Assembly (NCBI RefSeq): GCF_001701025.1
Contig: NZ_CP016793.1
Span: forward strand, 6,448,001-6,512,000
Reading direction: 5' to 3'
Length of the DNA stretch: 64,000 nucleotides
Source: Lentzea guizhouensis
GTDB lineage: Bacteria; Actinomycetota; Actinomycetes; Mycobacteriales; Pseudonocardiaceae
Below, piece by piece: positions 32,289-39,515 of the stretch. Within the stretch, counting starts at the first letter, position 1, and the number at the start of each line of letters is the position of its first letter. A program made the position numbers and the translations under genes. The notes beneath the pieces were generated by a model that worked only from the letters and a program-made list of their open reading frames with translations, had not been told where the DNA came from and did no database searches.

Positions 32289-32665
32289 TTGAACTCCTTG
32301 GGTTCGTCCACCCGGCACGGGTCGAAGGCCTCGATCCTGTCGACGAGGAACGCGCGAACGGCGTGCAACCGGTCCAGGCACGCGTCGACCTCGGCGAGCT
32401 TGCGCCGGTAGATCTCCCGCGAGTCCGGGCACGAGTCACCGGACTCGTGCCCCGCGCGCAGGCACGCCACGAACGGCCGGGTGTCCTCCAGCGACAGCCC
32501 GATCGACTGCAGCGACTGGATCTCCGCGACCAGCCGCAGGTCGTGCTCGTCGTACTCGCGGTAGCCGTTGGCCGTGCGTTGTGCCTGCAAGAGCCCTTGC
32601 GACTCGTAGAACCGCAACGCGCGCGTGGTGGTGCCGGCTCGCTTGGCCAGTTCGCCGATCCTCAT
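32279..32665 (-). CDS. MerR-family regulator with Cys-rich C-terminal region
   Basis: The 128-residue protein has the MerR winged helix-turn-helix (M-R-I-G-E-L-A-K-R-A-G-T-T-T-R-A-L-R-F-Y-E-S-Q-G-L-L, Y-R-E-Y) and the dimerisation helix. Five Cys lie in the C-terminal half (C-L-R-A-G-H, S-C-P-D-S, D-A-C-L-D, D-P-C-R, K-C-S). This could bind metal or sense oxidants, but it does not match the four-Cys SoxR cluster. The gene is coupled to thioredoxin (overlap) and followed by an antiporter. An inverted repeat just upstream (32682-32697) overlaps a TTGACG -35-like hexamer, as MerR proteins often arrange. It is probably autoregulatory and controls the operon. Confidence 0.88.
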   Translation of the reverse strand: MRIGELAKRAGTTTRALRFYESQGLLQAQRTANGYREYDEHDLRLVAEIQSLQSIGLSLEDTRPFVACLRAGHESGDSCPDSREIYRRKLAEVDACLDRLHAVRAFLVDRIEAFDPCRVDEPKEFKCS

Positions 32666-32681
32666 GCGACGACGCTAAACG

Positions 32682-32697
32682 TTGACGCCCACGTCAA
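32682..32697 (-). promoter_or_regulatory. MerR operator/promoter candidate
   Basis: TTGACG-4 nt-CGTCAA is a perfect inverted repeat (32682-32687 and 32692-32697), 17 nt before the merR start. On the minus strand it includes a TTGACG -35-like hexamer. It also overlaps the stop codon (32694-32696) of the upstream metallopeptidase-like gene. Confidence 0.55.
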
Positions 32698-33848
32698 GGC
32701 AACATCGATTCCAGCTCCGGTGGCACCTGGTGCCGCTGGACGTGGGTCTGCACGGGCTCGCGCGGCGGCAGCGGGGGAGGGCTGAGCCAGAGCACTTGGT
32801 GGCAGTGCTGGAAGTACTGCTCCCACGGCTGCTTCAGGGCGGCCACCGTCTGATCCAGGTCAGGTGGGATCCGGCCGGTGATGGCGGCGGAGGCGGCGTG
32901 CCCGGTGCGGAACGCGTCGGTCTCGAAGGTCAGGCCGGTCCGGTAGGCCCGGTAGGCGCCGGAGTACGCCGCGAACGCGCGGCGGAACCGCAGCCTGACC
33001 TGCTCGAACCGGTTGCGGAAGTACACCACGTCCACCGGCACCTTCGGGTCGTGGTCCATCTTCGGCGCCGCCATGAGCTCCTGTGCGAACGCGCCGACGG
33101 CCAGCTGGGCGGCGGTGTACTCCGGTTTGGCCGCTTTCAGCTGCTCGTGCACGACGACGTTCGCGGGGATCGACTGCGACCAGCTCGCGGCTTCGTGTTG
33201 CTCCTCGGCGGTGAGAGCGCCGCCCTGGGCCATGGCGGCTTGAACGGCCCGCGGGTCCATCTTGAGGTCGGCCGCGACCTCTGCGGCGATGTCGCCTGCC
33301 GGGCGCTTCTTGTTCTCCTTGACCTTCGCCGCGCACCGCATGCGCGCCACGCGGAAGAACTGTTCGACGTGCCGGGTCTCGTGGACGACCGTGTCCGCGA
33401 GGGCGGCTTGCGCGTTCTGGTCGGCCAGCGGGGCTTGCACGGTGCCCGGCTTGATGTTGATGACCCACAGGTCCGGTTTGAACTCGCCGTGCGTGCTGCC
33501 GCCGACTCCGGGCAGACCGGAGAAGACGCCGACGGTGTAGGTGATGCCGATGGCCGTGAGCTGGTCGTTGATGGTCGTCCTGAGGTCCTTCAGCCGGGAG
33601 TCCGCGTTGGCCTGGCCGGCGTTCCAGCGGGCGAACACCGGGCCCAGGTCGGTGACGAAGGTGCCCACGTTCGCCGCGAGCCCCGTGTCGCGCTGCACGG
33701 TCAGGGTGCGCGCGACCGCCCGGTTGCCGGCCGCGGCCTGCAGTGAGAGCACCGCTCGCTGGGAGCTCGTCGCCGGTGGTCCGTGCCGTTCGCCGGAACG
33801 CCTGCCGGGTTCTCGCCCGTCTGAGTCCTGGCACTGACCACGTTTCAT
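32694..33848 (-). CDS. Putative HExxH metallopeptidase with eCIS-cargo-like N-terminus
   Basis: ATG 33848 after AAAGG gives 384 residues (GTG 33857 is possible). No signal peptide is seen. Near residues 25-45 is S-S-Q-R-A-V-L-S-L-Q-A-A-A-G-N-R-A-V. Such L-Q-x-x-A-G-N-x-A-V segments are common at the start of proteins linked to extracellular contractile injection systems and DUF4157-type proteins. Further on, V-V-H-E-T-R-H-V-E-Q (about 160) is an HExxH zinc-protease motif. The C-terminal part is helical with aromatic-rich R-A-Y-R-T and W-E-Q-Y-F-Q-H-C-H-Q. The fold is otherwise unknown to me. It may be an exported toxin or cargo protease, although no injection-system genes lie in the window. 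Its stop overlaps the merR operator. Confidence 0.6.
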   Translation of the reverse strand: MKRGQCQDSDGREPGRRSGERHGPPATSSQRAVLSLQAAAGNRAVARTLTVQRDTGLAANVGTFVTDLGPVFARWNAGQANADSRLKDLRTTINDQLTAIGITYTVGVFSGLPGVGGSTHGEFKPDLWVINIKPGTVQAPLADQNAQAALADTVVHETRHVEQFFRVARMRCAAKVKENKKRPAGDIAAEVAADLKMDPRAVQAAMAQGGALTAEEQHEAASWSQSIPANVVVHEQLKAAKPEYTAAQLAVGAFAQELMAAPKMDHDPKVPVDVVYFRNRFEQVRLRFRRAFAAYSGAYRAYRTGLTFETDAFRTGHAASAAITGRIPPDLDQTVAALKQPWEQYFQHCHQVLWLSPPPLPPREPVQTHVQRHQVPPELESMLP

Positions 33849-34075
33849 CGGCGGCACCTTTGCTCAGCTGTCCCGGCGTCGACTTCCGGTATTCCAGAAC
33901 GCTCGGGGGACCGCGAGGAACGCACGGGCGGCCGTGCGTGCGGAGTTCGCCGCCCCTCCGGGCAGTGCCGAGCCGGAAATATTCCCGCTCACGCCCTCGA
34001 TCCCACCTGGTGACCGCCTCAGCGAAGAGCGTGAAAACGCGACCAGACTGCGGGAACCCGACGAGAGGGGGACCG

Positions 34076-34933
34076 GTGGGAGCACCACTGCACCTGGCCG
34101 TCGCGCTGCCCGTCACCGGCGAGTTCACCGCGCGGTACTGGACGGAGCTCGTGCGCGAGGCCGAGGACGCCAAGCTCGACTTCGTGACGTTCGACGACTC
34201 GCTGGGCGGTGCGCCCGGCCTCGACGCCGTGCTGATCGCCGCCAGGGTCGCGCCGCTGACCAGCCGCATCGGCCTGGTGCCGACCGCGGTTGTCACGCAC
34301 ACCGAGCCGTTCCACGTGTCGAAGGCCATCGCCACGCTTGACCACGTGAGCGGCGGGCGCGGTGGTGTGTTGCTCGACGTCGCGCCGGACCCGTTGCACG
34401 CCAAGCACTTCGGGCGCCGCGAAAACCTGGGCGACCTCTGGGGCGAGGCGGCCGACTACGCCGAGGTGCTGAGGAGGTTGTGGGACAGCTGGGAGGACGA
34501 CGCGGAGATCCGCGACGTGGCCACCGGGCGGTTCATCGACCGGGAGAAGCTGCACCACATCGACTTCGAGGGCAGCTGGTTCAGCGTGCGCGGTCCGTCG
34601 ATCACGCCCCGGCCGCCGCAGGGACACCCGCCGATCGCGGCCACCGAGGCCGGTTTCGCCGACATCGTGTTCTCCGACAACGCTTCTGCCTCCGACAAGC
34701 TCGTGTTCCGAGATGTCGACGCGACCGTGACGCCCGAGCGACTCCAGCAGTGGCAGACCGAGGGCTTCACCGGCTTCCGGCTGCACGGCGACCTGCGCGA
34801 GGTCACCCGCGGGCTCGTGCCGCGGCTGCGCGAACGCGGCTTGTTCCGCACCGAGTACGAACACCAGACGCTGCGGGGGTACCTCGGCCTCGGCAGGCCC
34901 GAGAACCGGTATGCGGCAGGGAGCGCGCGATGA
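34076..34933 (+). CDS. LLM-class flavin-dependent oxidoreductase
   Basis: The GTG at 34076 with a G-rich ribosome binding site gives 285 residues; longer frames upstream have no support. It has the TIM-barrel features of bacterial luciferase-like monooxygenases: W-T-E-L-V-R-E-A-E-D-A-K-L-D-F-V-T-F-D-D-S, the middle T-S-R-I-G-L-V-P-T and S-K-A-I-A-T-L-D-H-V-S-G-G-R. It should use reduced FMN and oxygen. Its ATGA overlap with the second monooxygenase and the nearby transporter with a sulfur-type leader peptide suggest a role in breaking down imported organosulfur compounds. The substrate is unknown. The 227 bp before it shows no feature I can support. Confidence 0.85.
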   Translation: MGAPLHLAVALPVTGEFTARYWTELVREAEDAKLDFVTFDDSLGGAPGLDAVLIAARVAPLTSRIGLVPTAVVTHTEPFHVSKAIATLDHVSGGRGGVLLDVAPDPLHAKHFGRRENLGDLWGEAADYAEVLRRLWDSWEDDAEIRDVATGRFIDREKLHHIDFEGSWFSVRGPSITPRPPQGHPPIAATEAGFADIVFSDNASASDKLVFRDVDATVTPERLQQWQTEGFTGFRLHGDLREVTRGLVPRLRERGLFRTEYEHQTLRGYLGLGRPENRYAAGSAR

Positions 34934-36201
34934 CCAAGCAGATCCACCTCGCCGCCCACTTCCCCGGCGTGAACAACACGACGGTGTGGAGCGATCCGCA
35001 GGCGGGCAGCCACATCGAGTTCCGCTCGTTCGTCCACCTGGCGCAGACGGCGGAACGCGCGAAGTTCGACTTCTTCTTCCTCGCCGAGGGTCTGCGGCTG
35101 CGCGAGCAGGGCGGGCAGATCCACGACCTCGATGTGGTCGGCCGCCCGGACACGTTCACCGTGCTGGCGGCGCTCGCGGCCGTCACCGACCGGCTCGGGC
35201 TCGCCGGCACGATCAACTCGACCTTCAACGAACCCTACGAGGTGGCGCGGCAGTTCGCCTCGCTCGACCACCTCTCGGCCGGCCGGGCCGCGTGGAACGT
35301 CGTCACGTCGTGGGACGCGTTCACCGGCGAGAACTTCCGCCGCGGCGGCTTCCTCAAGCAGGAGGACCGCTACAGCAGGGCGGAGTCGTTCCTGCGCACC
35401 GCGTGGAAGCTCTTCGACACCGGCGTCGGCCCGTTCGAGCACACCGACGAGCACTTCGACATCAGCGGCACGTTCGGCGTCCCGCGCTCACCGCAGGGCC
35501 GCCCGGTGATCCTGCAGGCCGGTGACTCCGAGGAAGGGCGGGAGTTCGCTGCCGCCACCGCGGACGCCATCTTCTCCCGCTACGCCACCTTGGAAGAAGG
35601 CCAACGGTTCTACCGTGACGTCAAGGGCCGGCTCGCCAAGCACGGGCGCACGCACGACCAGCTGAAGATCCTCCCGGCCGCGACCTTCGTGCTCGGCGAC
35701 ACCGACGCCGACGCGCAGGAGAAGGCCGCGGTGGTGCGGCGTCAGCAGGTCAGCGGTGCCACGGCGATCCGGTTCCTGGAACAGGTGTGGAACCGCGACC
35801 TGAGCGGCTACGACCCGGACAGGCCGCTGCCCGACGTGGAGCCGCGGACCGGGGAGAACACCATCGCCAAGGGTCGGGCGAGCGTGCGGATGTTCAAAGA
35901 TCCCGTCGCCACGGTCACCGAGTGGCGGGAGAAGGCGGCGGCGAAGAACCTGTCGATCCGCGACCTGGTGATCGACGTGAGCGCCCGGCAGACGTTCACC
36001 GGGTCGGCCGCCACCGTCGCGACGCAGATCAACGACCTGGTGCAGCAGGACGCGGCGGACGGCTTCATCCTGGTGCCGCACGTGACGCCCGGCGGGCTCG
36101 ACGAGTTCGCGGACACCGTCGTGCCGTTGCTGCAGGAACGCGGCGTGTTCCGGGAGGACTACAGCGGCCCGACGCTGCGGGATCACCTCGGTCTCCGATA
36201 G
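34930..36201 (+). CDS. NtaA/SnaA/DmoA-type FMN-dependent monooxygenase
   Basis: ATG 34930 overlaps the previous stop (ATGA). The 423-residue protein matches the NtaA/SnaA/DmoA (and SoxA-like) monooxygenase branch: F-D-F-F-F-L-A-E-G-L-R-L-R, T-V-L-A-A-L-A-A-V-T-D-R-L-G-L, S-L-D-H-L-S-A-G-R-A-A-W-N-V-V-T-S and V-I-L-Q-A-G-D-S-E-E-G. These two-component enzymes take FMNH2 from a separate reductase and oxidise substrates such as dimethyl sulfide, dibenzothiophene sulfone, nitrilotriacetate or alkanesulfonates. With a second LLM enzyme and a transporter it forms a probable sulfur-scavenging set. No flavin reductase gene is present in the window. Confidence 0.88.
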   Translation: MTKQIHLAAHFPGVNNTTVWSDPQAGSHIEFRSFVHLAQTAERAKFDFFFLAEGLRLREQGGQIHDLDVVGRPDTFTVLAALAAVTDRLGLAGTINSTFNEPYEVARQFASLDHLSAGRAAWNVVTSWDAFTGENFRRGGFLKQEDRYSRAESFLRTAWKLFDTGVGPFEHTDEHFDISGTFGVPRSPQGRPVILQAGDSEEGREFAAATADAIFSRYATLEEGQRFYRDVKGRLAKHGRTHDQLKILPAATFVLGDTDADAQEKAAVVRRQQVSGATAIRFLEQVWNRDLSGYDPDRPLPDVEPRTGENTIAKGRASVRMFKDPVATVTEWREKAAAKNLSIRDLVIDVSARQTFTGSAATVATQINDLVQQDAADGFILVPHVTPGGLDEFADTVVPLLQERGVFREDYSGPTLRDHLGLR

Positions 36202-36305
36202 TTGTTCACCACGTGGACGCCCTTGCCCACGTGTTCGGCGGATCCCTACGGTGAGCCGTGTTCTGCAACGTGCTCCTCATCGAGCGCAGGGAGGGGAGGA
36301 CAGGA

Positions 36306-36383
36306 ATGACCTTCGCCTTGTTCCTGTCCTCCCGCAGGCACATCGACCTCGGCCGCGTGTCCAGCGCCACCTGTTCGGGCTGA
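36306..36383 (+). CDS. RHIDL-type leader peptide (sulfur attenuator)
   Basis: A 25-residue open frame begins at ATG 36306 after a strong GGAGGGGAGG-like ribosome binding site. It contains S-R-R-H-I-D-L-G-R-V-S-S-A-T-C. The R-H-x-D-L-x-R-V-x-S-A-x-C core is that of short leader peptides known before sulfur-assimilation and transport operons in actinobacteria; the terminal Cys codon is thought to let cysteine-tRNA supply control expression of the genes behind it. It ends 43 nt before the ABC permease. Its presence is the best local evidence that this transporter and the LLM enzymes serve sulfur nutrition. Confidence 0.8.
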   Translation: MTFALFLSSRRHIDLGRVSSATCSG

Positions 36384-36426
36384 CCGCTACCGCCTTCACC
36401 GCCCGTCCGGCCCACAGGGATCCGCC

Positions 36427-37308
36427 ATGCCGCCATCAGGCACACTCGTGTTGAAATCCACAAAGGACAGACAGGCGGAGCTTGCCTCCTTGCCGGTGGT
36501 GCCCGCGCGGCACCCGTGGCGGTGGGTCGGCGTCGTGGTCGTGCTGGTGCTCGCCGCCCAGTTCGTCCACGGCCTGGTCACGAACCCCGGCTGGGACTGG
36601 CCGACGTTCGCCCGCTACTTCACCGCGGAGTCGGTCATCCGCGCGGTCGGCACCACGATCGTGCTCACCGTGCTCGGCACGGTCCTCGGCTTCGCGCTCG
36701 GCGTCGTGGTGGCGCTGCTGCGGATGTCGCGCAGCCCGTTGCTGCAGGCGGTCGGCTGGACCTACGTGTGGGCGTTCCGCTCGATCCCGCTGATCGTGCA
36801 GCTGTTGTTCTGGTTCAACATCTCCTACCTCTACCAGCGGCTGTCGGTCGGCATCCCGTTCGGGCCGGAGTTCTACTCCTTCGAGACCGTGCAGCTGATC
36901 AGCCCGATGGGCGCGGCCGTTCTCGGGCTCGCGCTGCACCAGGCCGCCTACGCCGCCGAGATCGTGCGCTCCGGCGTGATCTCGGTCGAGCCAGGCCAGC
37001 TGGAGGCCGCCGCCGCGCTGGGCATCCCGAAGGGCCGCCAGTTCCGCAGGATCGTGCTGCCGCAGGCGATGCGCGCCATCCTGCCGAACGCCGCGAACGA
37101 GGTGATCAGCCTCTTCAAGGGAACGTCGGTGGTGTCGGTGATGGCGATCGGCGAGCTCTTCTACCAGGTGCAGGTGATCTACGGCCGCAACGCGCGGGTC
37201 GTGGCGCTGCTGATGGTCGCGACCGTCTGGTACATCATCCTGACCACGCTGCTCTCGATCGGCCAGCACTACGTCGAGCGGTACTTCGCGAAGGGTGCCC
37301 GCCGGTGA
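36427..37308 (+). CDS. Polar amino-acid-type ABC transporter permease
   Basis: The 293-residue protein has about five to six membrane spans. It carries the permease loop [25 protein letters not shown], the EAA motif that docks on the ATPase. An N-terminal cytosolic extension of some 35 residues precedes the first span ([11 protein letters not shown]). It belongs to the His/Glu/Gln/cystine permease group. The stop overlaps the start of the ATPase gene (GTGA), and a leader peptide of sulfur type lies upstream, so a sulfur-containing amino acid or sulfonate is the likely cargo. A single permease would work as a homodimer. Confidence 0.9.
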   Translation: MPPSGTLVLKSTKDRQAELASLPVVPARHPWRWVGVVVVLVLAAQFVHGLVTNPGWDWPTFARYFTAESVIRAVGTTIVLTVLGTVLGFALGVVVALLRMSRSPLLQAVGWTYVWAFRSIPLIVQLLFWFNISYLYQRLSVGIPFGPEFYSFETVQLISPMGAAVLGLALHQAAYAAEIVRSGVISVEPGQLEAAAALGIPKGRQFRRIVLPQAMRAILPNAANEVISLFKGTSVVSVMAIGELFYQVQVIYGRNARVVALLMVATVWYIILTTLLSIGQHYVERYFAKGARR

Positions 37309-38054
37309 TCGAGCTGCTGGGGGTGCACAAGAGCTTCGGTGCCAACGAGGTGCTGCGCGGGGTGTCGCTGGAGGTCGCCGCCGGCGAGGTCGTGGTGGTG
37401 CTCGGGCCGTCCGGGTCCGGCAAGTCGACGTTGCTGCGCACGATCAACCACCTGGAGAAGGTGGACCGCGGGTTCATCAGCGTCGACGGCGAGCTCGTCG
37501 GCTACCGCAGGGCCGGTCGCAGGCTGCACGAGCTCAAGGAGCGCGAGATCCTCGAACAACGCGCGCACATCGGGTTCGTGTTCCAGAACTTCAACCTCTT
37601 CCCGCACCTCACCGCGCTGGAGAACGTGGTGGAGGCGCCGATCGCGCACCGCAGGCCCCGCGGGCAGGTGTACGCCGAAGGCCGCGAGCTGCTCGCCAGG
37701 GTCGGCCTCGCCGACAAGGAGGACGCCTACCCGCGGCAGCTCTCCGGTGGCCAGCAGCAACGCGTCGCGATCGCCAGAGCCCTTGCCACGAAACCGAAGG
37801 TCGTGCTGTTCGACGAGCCGACCTCGGCGCTGGACCCGGAACTGGTCGGTGAGGTGCTCGACGTGATGCGCGACCTGGCGCGGACCGGCACGACGATGGT
37901 CGTGGTCACCCACGAGATCGGGTTCGCCCGCGAGGTGGCGGACCGGGTCGTGTTCCTCGACGCGGGTGTGGTGGTCGAGGAGGGCACTCCCGGTGAGGTG
38001 CTCGACCACCCCGTCCACGAGCGCACCCGCGCTTTCCTCTCCAAAGTTCTCTGA
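37305..38054 (+). CDS. ABC transporter ATPase (amino-acid type)
   Basis: GTG 37305 overlaps the permease stop. The 249-residue ATPase shows Walker [10 protein letters not shown] (about 34-42), Q-loop F-V-F-Q-N-F-N-L-F, signature L-S-G-G-Q-Q-Q-R-V, Walker [16 protein letters not shown] and the switch His in [12 protein letters not shown] and A-L-D-P-E-L-V are usual for polar amino-acid importers. It powers the permease encoded just upstream and the lipoprotein receptor encoded downstream. Confidence 0.93.
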   Translation: MIELLGVHKSFGANEVLRGVSLEVAAGEVVVVLGPSGSGKSTLLRTINHLEKVDRGFISVDGELVGYRRAGRRLHELKEREILEQRAHIGFVFQNFNLFPHLTALENVVEAPIAHRRPRGQVYAEGRELLARVGLADKEDAYPRQLSGGQQQRVAIARALATKPKVVLFDEPTSALDPELVGEVLDVMRDLARTGTTMVVVTHEIGFAREVADRVVFLDAGVVVEEGTPGEVLDHPVHERTRAFLSKVL

Positions 38055-38067
38055 CAAGGAGCCTGTT

Positions 38068-39003
38068 GTGCGCAGAGCAGCACTGGTCGCGTTGACGTTC
38101 GTCCTGGCCGCGTGCGCCACGCCCGCCGAGAGCGAGCCCTCCACGGTGAGCGGTCTGAGCGTGAGCCTCGGGCCCGACCAGAACCGGGTGAAGGCCACCA
38201 AGGACGACAAGATCGCCGCGAAGGTGCCGGAGAAGTTCCGCGCCAAGGGCGAGCTCGTCGTCGGTGGATCCGCGGGTACAGCACCACCTCTGCGGTTCTA
38301 CGCCACAGACGACCGCACGGTGATCGGCGTGGAGACCGACATCGCGTACCTGGTCGCCGACGTGCTGGGGCTGAAGGTGAGACTCGAGGCCTCCTCGTGG
38401 GAGAACCTCTTCGTGGGCCTCGACAGCGGCGCCACCGACGTGGGCCTGTCGAACATCACCGTCACCGAGGCGCGCAAGGAGAAGTACGACTTCGCCACCT
38501 ACCGGCTCGACACGCTGGCGTTCGAGGCGAAGAAGGGCGGCACCTGGAAGGTCAGAGAGCCCAAGGACGTCGCGGGCAAGGTGATCGCCGTGACCTCCGG
38601 CACCAACCAGGAGAAGATCCTCGTCGACTGGAGCGCCCAGAACGTCGCCGCGGGACTGAAAGCCACCGACATCAAGTACTTCCAGAACTCGTCGGACTAC
38701 TACCTGGCGCTGCAGTCCGGACGCATCGACGCCTACCTCGGCCCGAACCCGACCTCGGCCTACCACGCGGCGGTGTCCGGGGAGACCGAGGTGATCGGCA
38801 ACTTCTCCGGTGGCGCGTCGGTGCAGGGCAAGATCGCCGTGACCACGGTGAAGGGCAACGGTTTGGTCGCTCCGGTGCAGGAGGCGCTCAACCAGCTGAT
38901 CGCGAACGGCAAGTACGCGGAGGTGCTGAAGCGCTGGGGCCTGCCCGACGAGGCCGTGCCGACGTCGGAGATCAACCCGCCGGGTCTGCCGAAGACCTCG
39001 TGA
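38068..39003 (+). CDS. ABC transporter substrate-binding lipoprotein
   Basis: GTG 38068 after AAGGAG gives 311 residues with a signal peptide and lipobox L-A-A-C (Cys about 13), so the receptor is anchored outside the membrane. The SBP_bac_3 fold is visible: E-L-V-V-G-G-S-A-G-T-A-P-P-L-R-F-Y, V-E-T-D-I-A-Y-L-V-A, D-V-G-L-S-N-I-T-V-T-E-A-R-K-E-K-Y-D-F and V-I-A-V-T-S-G-T-N-Q-E. The usual binding Arg follows in T-E-A-R-K. It delivers the solute, by context a sulfur-bearing amino acid or related compound, to the permease/ATPase pair. Confidence 0.92.
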   Translation: MRRAALVALTFVLAACATPAESEPSTVSGLSVSLGPDQNRVKATKDDKIAAKVPEKFRAKGELVVGGSAGTAPPLRFYATDDRTVIGVETDIAYLVADVLGLKVRLEASSWENLFVGLDSGATDVGLSNITVTEARKEKYDFATYRLDTLAFEAKKGGTWKVREPKDVAGKVIAVTSGTNQEKILVDWSAQNVAAGLKATDIKYFQNSSDYYLALQSGRIDAYLGPNPTSAYHAAVSGETEVIGNFSGGASVQGKIAVTTVKGNGLVAPVQEALNQLIANGKYAEVLKRWGLPDEAVPTSEINPPGLPKTS

Positions 39004-39013
39004 GGAGACTGTC

Positions 39014-39457
39014 GTGCGACTCGTGCTCACCATCGAAACCGATGACGACCAGGCGGCGGTGCGGCTGCTCGGCGCGCTGAGGCAGGCCGGCCTGGTGCTC
39101 GCGGAACCCGTGCTGGACGCCGACGTCAGGATCCTGCCGCACACCAGGCAGGTGCTGTGCCGGGGCAAGGCGGTCGAGCTGACCCGGCTGGAGTTCGAGC
39201 TGCTGCTCTACCTGTGCGAACACCCCGACCGCGTGCACCGCCGCCGTGAGCTGATGGCGGCGGTGTGGGGGATCGACGACGACTACAGCGGCGGCCGCAC
39301 GGTCGACGTGCACGTGCGGCGGGTGCGGCAGAAGCTGAGCGACACCGACGAGGTGATCCAGACCGTCCGCGGCGTCGGGTACCTGGTGGCGTCCGGCCGG
39401 GTGCGGGTGGAGCAGGCCGCGGAGGTCGTGCGGCTGGCGGACCGCCGGGTCGGCTGA
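39014..39457 (+). CDS. Stand-alone OmpR-type winged-helix DNA-binding protein
   Basis: GTG 39014 lies 10 nt after the substrate-binding protein gene and gives 147 residues. After about 40 N-terminal residues without a receiver domain comes a complete Trans_reg_C winged helix (L-T-R-L-E-F-E-L-L-L-Y-L-C-E-H-P-D-R-V, R-R-R-E-L-M-A-A-V-W-G, G-R-T-V-D-V-H-V-R-R-V-R-Q-K-L, V-R-G-V-G-Y). It therefore binds DNA without phosphorylation control. Linkage suggests it regulates this sulfur/amino-acid transporter operon, perhaps sensing a ligand through its short N-terminal region. Orphan regulators of this kind are less common than full response regulators. Confidence 0.85.
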   Translation: MRLVLTIETDDDQAAVRLLGALRQAGLVLAEPVLDADVRILPHTRQVLCRGKAVELTRLEFELLLYLCEHPDRVHRRRELMAAVWGIDDDYSGGRTVDVHVRRVRQKLSDTDEVIQTVRGVGYLVASGRVRVEQAAEVVRLADRRVG

Positions 39458-39475
39458 GCGGAGAGCTGCTGTGGC

Positions 39476-39510
39476 CGGGCGGTCACGTCGCAGGTCGACG
39501 TGACCGCCCG
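39476..39510. terminator. Bidirectional terminator between the transporter operon and the PKS
   Basis: Perfect 15-bp inverted repeat CGGGCGGTCACGTCG (39476-39490 and 39496-39510) with a 5-nt loop. It sits 18 nt after the winged-helix gene and 5 nt after the PKS stop on the other strand, so it can stop both transcripts. Confidence 0.85.
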
Positions 39511-39515
39511 ACCGG

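Noticed and set aside
33858..34075. Second leader peptide upstream of the first LLM gene
   Set aside because: No short frame with an RHxDL core was found; only the one at 36306 is convincing.
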